Shown here in pieces: positions 24,438 through 32,215 of a stretch of 64,000 nt of DNA. Each line of letters opens with the position of its first letter. The stretch's first letter is position 1. The notes beneath the pieces were generated by a model. It saw only the letters and a list, made by a program, of their open reading frames with translations. It had not been told where the DNA came from and did not search any database. Origin of the DNA: JAGFIY01 sp964499285 (GTDB taxonomy: Bacteria; Bacteroidota; Ignavibacteria; Ignavibacteriales; Melioribacteraceae); assembly GCA_964499285.1 (NCBI GenBank), contig CAZCLA010000008.1, positions 1 through 64,000 of the forward strand. Reading direction: 5' to 3'. A program made the position numbers and the translations under genes.

Positions 24438-25627
24438 AATTACTTTTGCAGATTACATTTCTTTTTTCCGCCATATTGATTTTTTCATCTTGTGAAAATG
24501 ATCCTATCTCTCTCGGAAAAGATATTCTTCCGGACAGTGATTTTTTAAACTTGATAGAAGTGAACAGTTTGGATGGTGAATGGGGACAATCCTCTTCTAA
24601 CTTTCAAGCTGATTCCATAAATCTCGGCAGATCTCAGAGACTTCTTTTAGGAAATCTAGATGGTGGAATGGAAGCATCATTCTTACTGAAATTTTTTATT
24701 TTTCTACCGGAATCAATTTATACACCACTCCAAGAAGGAAATATAAATGTTCTTAAGTCTTGGGTCGAACTCGATCCTTCCTATAAGATTGGCAATACAA
24801 ACAATTCTTTTGATTATTCCGTACACGAGGTTTTCGATTACTGGCAGTTTAATAATTTTGATTCGGATTCGCTGAACAATCTTAGTATCGGAATTGAAGA
24901 TATGAAAGTTGACCAGATTGAAAATAGCGATAGTTTGTTTGCTTTTGAATTGAATAAAGATTTGGTTCAAGCCTGGATGGACTTAAGAATCGATTCTTCA
25001 CTTACGAGGAAAAATTACGGTTTATATTTTAAGAGTAATGCCGGATATGTTATTGGATTTCCTGCTTCAAATGGTTCTATTTATGGATTTACTCCCAGAT
25101 TATATATCGAACTTGAAAATCCTGGAGTGTTCGTTGACACACTGTTGACTGAAATTGTCAGCGACGATGTCCATATTGTAGAAGGTGAAATAATTGATTC
25201 CCCGCAAAATGAAGTTGTCCTGCAAGCGGGAATAGGGCAGCGTGGTTCATTAAAGTTCGATCTTTCGAATCTTCCGCAAAATGTTGTTTTGAATAAAGCT
25301 GTTCTTGAGATAAGCGTTGATTCATCCAAATCGATGTTCGGGAGTCCTTCAACTGATTCATTAGCGATATATTTTTATAGTGATGAAGAATTGAAAACCA
25401 TTGATAGTCAAATCAGGGCAAAGTATTTAACAAGAGATGGTTACAAATACTCGGGTCAAGTCGAAACTATTATCCAAAATTGGATAAATGGAAAAACAAA
25501 TTACGGAATAGAAATAAGATTGTCTGATGAGATCAGGGGGTTGACAAGATCTGTAATCTATGGAAGTGATTATAATAATCCATCGCTGAGACCAAAATTA
25601 ATTCTTGTATATGCGGAGCAAAGATAA
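24434..25627 (+). CDS. Putative outer-membrane lipoprotein, DUF4270/DNRLRE-like
   Basis: A lipoprotein signal ends at Cys20 (LIFSSCEND), followed by PISLGKDILPDSDF, which resembles the start of DUF4270 proteins of Bacteroidota. The C-terminal part (SLKFDLSNLPQNVVLNKAVL, then a WINGKTNYGIEIRL segment) looks like a DNRLRE-type beta domain. The whole chain is rich in beta-strand and Asp/Asn. It starts at TTG overlapping gmhB and is followed at once by a beta-barrel protein gene and a TPR protein gene. The family assignment is by eye and tentative; function is unknown. Confidence 0.7.
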   Translation: MKLLLQITFLFSAILIFSSCENDPISLGKDILPDSDFLNLIEVNSLDGEWGQSSSNFQADSINLGRSQRLLLGNLDGGMEASFLLKFFIFLPESIYTPLQEGNINVLKSWVELDPSYKIGNTNNSFDYSVHEVFDYWQFNNFDSDSLNNLSIGIEDMKVDQIENSDSLFAFELNKDLVQAWMDLRIDSSLTRKNYGLYFKSNAGYVIGFPASNGSIYGFTPRLYIELENPGVFVDTLLTEIVSDDVHIVEGEIIDSPQNEVVLQAGIGQRGSLKFDLSNLPQNVVLNKAVLEISVDSSKSMFGSPSTDSLAIYFYSDEELKTIDSQIRAKYLTRDGYKYSGQVETIIQNWINGKTNYGIEIRLSDEIRGLTRSVIYGSDYNNPSLRPKLILVYAEQR

Positions 25628-26865
25628 TGAGACGAACACTAAACTTTTTTGTTTTGATATCTTTATTTGCTCTTGAACTATCTGCTTCTGGTGGTTCTTT
25701 ATATTCAAGATTCGGTAAAGGAGATGTTTATTTATATAATTTTGGCAGAGAAATGGGTTTAGCCGGCGGCGGTTACAGTTTGGGTTCTGCGTCAAATATC
25801 TCGTTAAATAATCCTGCTGGATTATACAAACTAGAACTCACTCGATTCGAAACTGGTTTTACTTTCGACGGAGTTAACCTTTCCGGTGGTGAAAGTATTT
25901 TCTATTCAAACACAGCCTTTTCGGGCTTTGCATTTGCATTCCCGATAGATAAAGATTTAGGATTTTCTGCAGCATTGGGCATAACTCCTGTAACTCGTGT
26001 TGAGTTTGAAGTATTTGAGCAAGTGACTGATTCTCCATTTGATCCCCACAAAATTTCATACTCCGGAAAGGGGGGAATCTCTAAAGTATTTTTAAGCACA
26101 TCTATTGTAACACCAATAGATTTCGTGATAGGGGCGTCGTTCGAATATTATACTGGGAAAATTGATAACGAAGCATCAATAGATTTTGATCCAGGATCCT
26201 TTTATGATTCAAGATATACAACACGTCAAGGACATTATGGTGTAGGATTAAATTTAGGTTTGATTACTCCAGATCTTTCTAATTGGTTTGGTTTAGAATC
26301 GTTATCAAATCTTAGAATAGGTGCTTCATATAATTTTATTCCAAACTTAAAAACAGATACAAGTTTTATTTCTTTTTCATCTCTCGGCACTTCGGAATTG
26401 GTTTCGGACGTTGTGGAAACTAAAATTCCGGGAAAACTTGGAGTGGGCGTTAGTTTTGAAATGAACAAAGCTTATCTTTTTACTCTTGATTTTGTTACGC
26501 AACCATGGAGTAAATATGAATTCAACGGACAAAAAGTAAATCAGCTGCGTGATTTAAATCATTTCAATATTGGGGTAGAGTACAAAAATCCGGAGTCTCG
26601 GGATGAAACTCTTTGGGAACAGTTAACTTATAGAGGTGGTCTAAGTTACGAACAGACTCAGTACGAAATAAACGGAAAGGGTATTGATCAACTGGGGATT
26701 CACGCAGGATTTAGTTATCCGTTTACAAAAACAAGTTCAATTGATGTCGGTTTGATGTTTGGAATGCGCGGTACTAAAGAATCGAATCTAATAAAAGAAT
26801 ATATTTACCAAATTGCCGTTAGTATTAGTTTTGGTGAGTTATGGTTTCAAAGACAAGAAAGATAA
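25627..26865 (+). CDS. Outer-membrane beta-barrel protein, FadL/PorV-like
   Basis: A signal peptide (residues 1-22, ending SASGG) precedes SLYSRFGKGDVYL. The N-terminal NFGREMGLAGGGYSLGSASN and ISLNNPAGLYKLE match the GA(S)-N-PA pattern of FadL/OMPP1-type barrels. Alternating aromatic beta-strands run to the C-terminus. Such proteins act as hydrophobic substrate channels or as assembly factors (PorV). The ATG overlaps the stop of the lipoprotein gene by one base, so the two are probably translated together. The exact role is not clear. Confidence 0.8.
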   Translation: MRRTLNFFVLISLFALELSASGGSLYSRFGKGDVYLYNFGREMGLAGGGYSLGSASNISLNNPAGLYKLELTRFETGFTFDGVNLSGGESIFYSNTAFSGFAFAFPIDKDLGFSAALGITPVTRVEFEVFEQVTDSPFDPHKISYSGKGGISKVFLSTSIVTPIDFVIGASFEYYTGKIDNEASIDFDPGSFYDSRYTTRQGHYGVGLNLGLITPDLSNWFGLESLSNLRIGASYNFIPNLKTDTSFISFSSLGTSELVSDVVETKIPGKLGVGVSFEMNKAYLFTLDFVTQPWSKYEFNGQKVNQLRDLNHFNIGVEYKNPESRDETLWEQLTYRGGLSYEQTQYEINGKGIDQLGIHAGFSYPFTKTSSIDVGLMFGMRGTKESNLIKEYIYQIAVSISFGELWFQRQER

Positions 26866-26884
26866 TAATTTAGGGGATATTAAA

Positions 26885-28168
26885 TTGAAAACAATAACTA
26901 AATTAATCGTGATGTTTATGCTATCTGCATTAACGATTTCCGCAGCCGAGTTAAGCTTAAAACCAACTCCGGAAATTAATGACAGTACAAAACTTAATCT
27001 GCAAGCAGAATTTAGTTTGTTTTATGAATTCTACAAAAATAAGGATTATCTCAGCGCATATAATCATGGCTGGAATGTTATTAATACAGATCCATCTGCG
27101 TTTATGAGATTTAAACCATTTAGAAAAATGGAAGATGTTCTTTGGTTTATGCACGATAGTGTTGATACTTTCACTGAGGAAGAGAAACAGACTTTAGCCG
27201 ATACAACATTGTATCTTTATGATAAAGCATTGGAATATAATGAGGATAAAGCCGCATACTTCTTATCAAAAAAAGCTTACGTATTGGAAACTTGGACTGA
27301 TGCTGAACCGGAAATCCTCATAGGCGCTTATAAAGCAGCATTTAATGAAGATAACGGAGTTTCATCTGGTTACAAGGACAGATTAGGGTTGATATTATCA
27401 AAAAATGCTTCTGAAGACAATGATTATAAGATGCAGGCACTTGAATTATATTCTGCTCTCAGTGAAGCAGAACCTGATAACGCTCTATGGATTCAAAGAA
27501 TTGAAGCTCTTGCCGAAGATCCGAATGAACTTGTAGAAATTACTGGGAAAGCCTGGCAGCTTGATCCAGAAAATCCGGAAAAAGCTTGGAAGTATGCATC
27601 TATGGCACTTAGAAATCAAGATTTTGCAACAGCTCTTGAACCTCTTAAATTCTTGATCAACAAATCTCCCGAAGTTGTAAATTATCACAAGCAAATTGCA
27701 AGAGCATACGAAAAATTGGACGAAACGGACGCTGCAATTCAATCGTATAAAACATTGATTGAACTTGAACCTGAGAACAGAGATAACTATTTCAATTTGG
27801 CTGTTATATATCAGAAGCTTGGCCAGTTATCTGTAGCCAGAAGTTTTCTGCAGAAAGCAAACAAAGTAAGTCCGGATTGGGATTATCCAATTTTTATAGA
27901 AGCTCAATTGTACGAATCAGCTGCACGTAATTGCGGATTTGAATATGAGGATAAATTAGTTTATCTGCTGGCTGTTCAAACTTATCAAAGAGTTGTATCG
28001 ATGGGCGCTCAATATGCAGGTGCTGCAAAAGATAGAATTAATGCTCTAGCTAACTCGATTCCGCAAAAGGAAGATTACTTTTTTAGAAAAGTATCTCCCG
28101 GCACAGTAATAAAGATTGAAGGCAAATGCTATGATTGGATAAATAAAAGCGTCGTGATACCAGAATAG
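26885..28168 (+). CDS. Secreted TPR-repeat protein
   Basis: The start is set at TTG 26885, since AGGGG at 26872-26876 lies about eight bases upstream and the signal peptide KTITKLIVMFMLSALTISAA begins there. The mature protein is helical, with TPR units clearest at about residues 265-340 (YHKQIARAYEKLDETDAAI, NYFNLAVIYQKLGQLSVA). TPR proteins of this type hold periplasmic or outer-membrane complexes together. It closes a run of three envelope genes and precedes glyA. I do not recognise a specific family. Confidence 0.8.
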   Translation: MKTITKLIVMFMLSALTISAAELSLKPTPEINDSTKLNLQAEFSLFYEFYKNKDYLSAYNHGWNVINTDPSAFMRFKPFRKMEDVLWFMHDSVDTFTEEEKQTLADTTLYLYDKALEYNEDKAAYFLSKKAYVLETWTDAEPEILIGAYKAAFNEDNGVSSGYKDRLGLILSKNASEDNDYKMQALELYSALSEAEPDNALWIQRIEALAEDPNELVEITGKAWQLDPENPEKAWKYASMALRNQDFATALEPLKFLINKSPEVVNYHKQIARAYEKLDETDAAIQSYKTLIELEPENRDNYFNLAVIYQKLGQLSVARSFLQKANKVSPDWDYPIFIEAQLYESAARNCGFEYEDKLVYLLAVQTYQRVVSMGAQYAGAAKDRINALANSIPQKEDYFFRKVSPGTVIKIEGKCYDWINKSVVIPE

Positions 28169-28196
28169 TTTATTATAAAATTTTAGGTGAATAAAA

Positions 28197-29492
28197 ATGT
28201 TCGAGCATTTAAAAAGTGATCCGGAAATTTTTGAAATCTTAAATAAAGAAACAGAAAGACAATCTGATTATTTAGAATTAATTGCTAGCGAAAATTTTGT
28301 TAGTCTTCCTGTACTTGAAGCTGCTGGTTCGGTTCTTACAAATAAGTATGCCGAGGGTTATCCCGGGAAAAGATATTACGGTGGTTGCGAATATGTTGAC
28401 ATGGCAGAAGATCTGGCACGAGATAGATTAAAGAGAATTTTCAATGCAGAGTATGTTAACGTTCAGCCGCACAGCGGTTCACAAGCAAATATGGCTGTTT
28501 ATATGGCGCTTTTAAATCCGGGCGATAAGATTTTGGGTTTAAGTCTTGATCACGGCGGGCATCTGACACATGGTTCTTTCGTTAATTTTTCGGGAAAAAT
28601 TTATCAAGCAATTGGGTATACGCTCAACAAGGATAGTGAACTTTTAGATTATCAACTTATCGAAGACTTGGCAATAAAGGAAAAACCTAAATTAATCATT
28701 ACCGGTGCTTCAGCCTATTCACACGATTGGGATTATAAAAAATTCAGAGAAATTGCAGACTCAGTTGGAGCATTTTTAATGGCTGATATGGCTCATCCGG
28801 CTGGTTTAATTGCTAAGGGTTTGCTATCTAATCCACTTGAACACTGTGATGTAGTAACCTCAACAACACACAAGACTTTAAGAGGTCCGCGTGGTGGTGT
28901 TATTTTAATTGGCAAGGATAAAGAAAATTCTTTGGGAATAAAAACACCAAAAGGCGATAGACTTAAATTAATGTCCGAATTGATTGACGGTGTTGTTATG
29001 CCTGGTATTCAAGGTGGACCTTTGATGCATGTAATTATGGCGAAAGCTGTTGCTTTCGGTGAAGTTCTTCAGGATAGTTTTACCGAGTACGCAAAACAAG
29101 TAATTGCAAATGCAAAAACATTAGCAGCATCACTTACAGATTACCATTATAAAATTGTCTCCGGTGGTACAAAAAATCACTTAATGCTTATAAACCTAAC
29201 TAATAAAGAAATTAGCGGTAAAAAAGCAGAGAAAGCTCTTGAACTAGCCGGAATTACCGTTAATAAAAATATGATTCCATTTGACGCAAAAAGTCCGTTT
29301 GTAACAAGCGGTATTCGTGTCGGAACGGCAGCGGCAACAACACGGGGAATGAAAGAAAACGAAATGAAAATTATTGCTTCTTTAATCAATGATGCAATTA
29401 CAAATCACGAAGATGAAAATAAACTCGCATCGATAAAAAATGAAGTAAAAGTACTTTGTAAGAGATTTCCCTTATATCCGGAGTTAAGATAA
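28197..29492 (+). CDS. glyA: Serine hydroxymethyltransferase
   Basis: GlyA moves the serine hydroxymethyl group to tetrahydrofolate, giving glycine. The family motifs are complete: LIASENFVS, TNKYAEGYPGKRYYGGCE, VNVQPHSGSQAN, HGGHLTHG, MADMAHPAGLIA, and the PLP lysine in TSTTHKTLRGPRGG. GIRVGTAAATTRG closes the chain. Length (431 residues) is slightly above the usual. The ATG has AGGTGA upstream. Confidence 0.97.
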   Translation: MFEHLKSDPEIFEILNKETERQSDYLELIASENFVSLPVLEAAGSVLTNKYAEGYPGKRYYGGCEYVDMAEDLARDRLKRIFNAEYVNVQPHSGSQANMAVYMALLNPGDKILGLSLDHGGHLTHGSFVNFSGKIYQAIGYTLNKDSELLDYQLIEDLAIKEKPKLIITGASAYSHDWDYKKFREIADSVGAFLMADMAHPAGLIAKGLLSNPLEHCDVVTSTTHKTLRGPRGGVILIGKDKENSLGIKTPKGDRLKLMSELIDGVVMPGIQGGPLMHVIMAKAVAFGEVLQDSFTEYAKQVIANAKTLAASLTDYHYKIVSGGTKNHLMLINLTNKEISGKKAEKALELAGITVNKNMIPFDAKSPFVTSGIRVGTAAATTRGMKENEMKIIASLINDAITNHEDENKLASIKNEVKVLCKRFPLYPELR

Positions 29493-29499
29493 TATATCC

Positions 29500-30270
29500 G
29501 TGAGTGCTCAAGAATCTGAAAGCTTCGACACATTTTCGGAAACTGAAGAAAATGAAATGTCGTTCCTCGATCATCTCGAAGAACTGAGATGGAGAATTTT
29601 ATATGCGGCAATCGGAATTTTTGTAGGCACGATTCTCTGCTGGATATTTATAGATTTTCTCGTTGAACAAATTCTTCTACTGCCTGCAAGAACCGCCAAT
29701 CTTAAACTTCAGAATCTTAGACCATTTGGACAACTTTTTCTGTTTCTTCAAATTGCATTCATCGGCGGACTTATTGTAAGCATTCCAAATGTGTTCTATC
29801 AAATGTGGAAATTCATTGCCCCAGCATTAAGACACCAGGAAAAAAAATATATCTCATTGATCGTTTTTTTCTCCTCGCTTTGTTTTTTAAGCGGTATTGT
29901 TTTTGCCTATTATGTTATGCTTCCGCTTACATTGAAATTTGCAGTTCAATTTGGAACTGAACAAATAGAAAACAATTTTGCAATTAATGAATATTTCTCG
30001 ATTATCATAAGTGTTATGCTTGCAGCCGGATTAGTATTTGAGCTTCCCGTTTTATCATTTCTGCTTTCAAAATTAGGAATTCTTACACCTCAAATAATGA
30101 AGAAATATAGACGGCATTCGATTATAACTATTTTGATTGCTGCTGCTCTGCTTACTCCGGGAACGGATCCTGTTGCTCAGATACTGCTTGCTGTTCCATT
30201 GGTTTTATTATACGAAATAAGTATATTCGTCTCAAAAATGTCCCAGAGAAAATCGATTGATCAAGAATAA
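29500..30270 (+). CDS. tatC: Sec-independent protein translocase TatC
   Basis: TatC is the receptor of the twin-arginine export system. The motif MSFLDHLEELRWRI begins the membrane domain, and six helices follow, with FIAPALRHQEKK in the second periplasmic loop region and the conserved LTPGTDPVAQILLAVPL near the C-terminus. Length (256 residues) is normal, with an extra acidic N-terminus of about 18 residues. Start GTG 29500. Two Tat-signal proteins are encoded 2-3 kb downstream (the small protein at 32042 and ActB). Confidence 0.96.
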   Translation: MSAQESESFDTFSETEENEMSFLDHLEELRWRILYAAIGIFVGTILCWIFIDFLVEQILLLPARTANLKLQNLRPFGQLFLFLQIAFIGGLIVSIPNVFYQMWKFIAPALRHQEKKYISLIVFFSSLCFLSGIVFAYYVMLPLTLKFAVQFGTEQIENNFAINEYFSIIISVMLAAGLVFELPVLSFLLSKLGILTPQIMKKYRRHSIITILIAAALLTPGTDPVAQILLAVPLVLLYEISIFVSKMSQRKSIDQE

Positions 30271-31234
30271 CCTATCCGATATCTCTAATCCGGTTACAAC
30301 CGAATTAAATCATTTCCAAAAACTTTTTTCAAAGTCGATTAAATCAGATATATTTTTGGTCGATCTAATTGCCAAATATGTCCTCAAGCAGAAAGGAAAA
30401 AAAATAAGACCTACCTTGGTATTCTTATCCAGTAAAGTTGTTGGAGAAGTTACTGATAAATCATACCGGGGAGCAATAATGGTAGAACTTCTGCACACTG
30501 CTACTTTGATTCATGATGATGTGGTTGATGCAGCCGAAAAAAGAAGAGGACTTCCTTCAATAAACGCTGTTTGGAAAAATAAAATTGCAGTGTTGATGGG
30601 AGATTATCTGCTTTCAAAAGGACTGACCGCGGCTGTGAACGGTGAGGATTTCGATTTTTTAAAAATAGTTACGAATACTGTTCAGAGAATGAGTGAGGGT
30701 GAACTTCTTCAAATAAATAAAACCAGAAAACTTGATATTGACGAACCGACATATTTCAGAATTATTTCCGATAAAACAGCATCACTCTTATCAACTTGCT
30801 GTGAGTTCGGCGCAATTGGAGCAACTTCAGATACTACGGTTCATAAAGCTTTTAGAGATTATGGCGAGTATCTTGGAATAGCATTTCAGATACGTGATGA
30901 TATTCTCGACTATATTGGTAAATCAAGTATTATAGGCAAACCCCGTGGAGGTGATATTAGGGAAAAAAAGATAACTCTTCCATTAATTTACTCTCTCTCA
31001 AAAAATAAAAATAGTGCAAACGAAATAATTAAAAAATTAAAAAGCCGTGGTAAGAATAATAGTGTTGAGGATATTATAAAATTTGTTGAAGAGTCCGGCG
31101 GGATAGAATATGCGGATAAGGTTGCAAAAGAGTATGCTGAGAAAGCTAAAAATTGTCTATCCGGATTTGATGATTCCGAAAGCAAAGATGCATTATTGAG
31201 GTTAGTAGATTTTGTAATCTCAAGAAAAAATTAA
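30257..31234 (+). CDS. ispB: Polyprenyl diphosphate synthase (IspB-like)
   Basis: This all-trans prenyltransferase has both aspartate-rich motifs, HDDVVD with AEKRRG after it and FQIRDDILD, and GKKIRPTLVFLSS and KTASLLSTCCEFGA as family blocks. The long-chain type makes the side chain of menaquinone, fitting a respiring cell and the respiratory cluster downstream. Chain length cannot be read with certainty. The TTG start overlaps tatC by 14 bases. Length (325 residues) is normal. Confidence 0.88.
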   Translation: MIKNNLSDISNPVTTELNHFQKLFSKSIKSDIFLVDLIAKYVLKQKGKKIRPTLVFLSSKVVGEVTDKSYRGAIMVELLHTATLIHDDVVDAAEKRRGLPSINAVWKNKIAVLMGDYLLSKGLTAAVNGEDFDFLKIVTNTVQRMSEGELLQINKTRKLDIDEPTYFRIISDKTASLLSTCCEFGAIGATSDTTVHKAFRDYGEYLGIAFQIRDDILDYIGKSSIIGKPRGGDIREKKITLPLIYSLSKNKNSANEIIKKLKSRGKNNSVEDIIKFVEESGGIEYADKVAKEYAEKAKNCLSGFDDSESKDALLRLVDFVISRKN

Positions 31235-31310
31235 TTTAAATCTACTTAGTTTTGATTTACTGATTAGATAATTGAGTCTTCTTTTACTTATTTAGGATAA
31301 AATATCGTAA

Positions 31311-31330
31311 AAAAATCGTTTTGATTTTTT
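31311..31330 (+). terminator. Weak terminator before the respiratory cluster
   Basis: AAAAATC pairs with GATTTTT around GTTTT, followed by more T. The stem is nearly all A-T, so it may be weak. The rest of the 206 bases between the prenyltransferase and actA is AT-rich with no clear promoter. Confidence 0.35.
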
Positions 31331-31414
31331 TTTATTATTATTATTTTTCGTAATCTTATTTCATAACTTTTTCATCAATTCATTTAACATTTTTTTATTC
31401 CGGATAGGGGAATT

Positions 31415-31444
31415 ATGGGGCTTCTCTTTTATTCGGTTTATTGA
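31415..31444 (+). CDS. Possible nine-residue leader peptide before actA
   Basis: An ATG with GGGG four bases upstream opens a short frame (MGLLFYSVY, stop TGA at 31442). The stop overlaps TTG 31441, a possible alternative start of actA. Translation coupling would be possible. With no comparison, this may be chance. Confidence 0.2.
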   Translation: MGLLFYSVY

Positions 31445-31458
31445 GCTACGGATATAGA

Positions 31459-32028
31459 ATGAAAAAAACGGTACTTGATTATTTACTCAAAGTTAGATTA
31501 CCATTAGTTCTATTTGTTGCCGCAATATCTTTTCTTGTAACCTTCTATGTAAGCAGACCCGAGCGCGACGGTGTTGGATATGCACCTGAACAGCCAATAG
31601 CTTATTCGCATAAACTTCATGCCGGAGATTTAGGAATTGATTGTCAGTATTGTCACGTAGGGGTAACAAAACAAAGACAAGCTCTCGTTCCATCAGTTAA
31701 TATTTGTATGAATTGTCACGCAGTCGCTAGGAAAGATAGACCAGAAATAATCAAACTTAGAGAGTATTATGAAAGTGGTAGACCATTGCCTTGGAAACGA
31801 GTTCACAAAGTTCCGGAATATGCATATTTTAATCATAGTGTTCACGTCAATAAAGGAATAGACTGTGAAACTTGTCATGGTAATGTAAGGGAGATGGAAG
31901 TAATTCAACAGGTTAAATCGTTCACAATGACTGCTTGCTTAGACTGTCACCGTGAACCTGAAAAATTTGTTCCTTATGTAGAAAATGTTAAGCAAGGTCC
32001 GCGTTATTGCGCGGCTTGTCATAGATAA
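31459..32028 (+). CDS. actA: Alternative complex III pentahaem cytochrome ActA
   Basis: ActA is the multihaem subunit on the periplasmic side of alternative complex III (ACIII). Five CxxCH haem sites are visible at Cys62, Cys83, Cys136, Cys160 and Cys184. One N-terminal transmembrane helix covers about residues 13-31. The pentahaem count matches known ActA. ATG 31459 is preferred because it begins the hydrophobic signal; TTG 31441 would add six residues. It opens the cluster actA-small Tat protein-actB-actC-actDE-actF. As a c-type cytochrome it needs the haem maturation system, which is not in this window. Confidence 0.93.
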   Translation: MKKTVLDYLLKVRLPLVLFVAAISFLVTFYVSRPERDGVGYAPEQPIAYSHKLHAGDLGIDCQYCHVGVTKQRQALVPSVNICMNCHAVARKDRPEIIKLREYYESGRPLPWKRVHKVPEYAYFNHSVHVNKGIDCETCHGNVREMEVIQQVKSFTMTACLDCHREPEKFVPYVENVKQGPRYCAACHR

Positions 32029-32041
32029 ATTTGGTGGACAA

Positions 32042-32206
32042 ATGAATACATCATCAAGAAGAAAATTTTTTAAGAACATTACAATAGGTGGATTGGGGAT
32101 AGCTTTATTTGCCAAATCTCCATTAAAAGCTTTTTCTTCGGATAAGAAAAATAAAAAGCTCAAAAAAGTTTTTATTCATCCAAATTCAGTTAAAAGGACA
32201 AAATAG
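32042..32206 (+). CDS. 54-residue Tat-signal protein between actA and actB
   Basis: The start ATG 32042 gives a twin-arginine signal SRRKFFKN at residues 5-12, a hydrophobic stretch (ITIGGLGIALFA), and a likely cleavage near residue 31. The mature part would be only about 20-24 residues, very basic, ending IHPNSVKRTK. It lies 13 bases after actA and 9 bases before actB, so it is part of the operon. No cofactor motif beyond one His is present. I do not recognise a named family. It may be an accessory subunit of ACIII, or a piece left from a split Tat protein. Confidence 0.65.
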   Translation: MNTSSRRKFFKNITIGGLGIALFAKSPLKAFSSDKKNKKLKKVFIHPNSVKRTK

Positions 32207-32215
32207 GTTTTCTAA

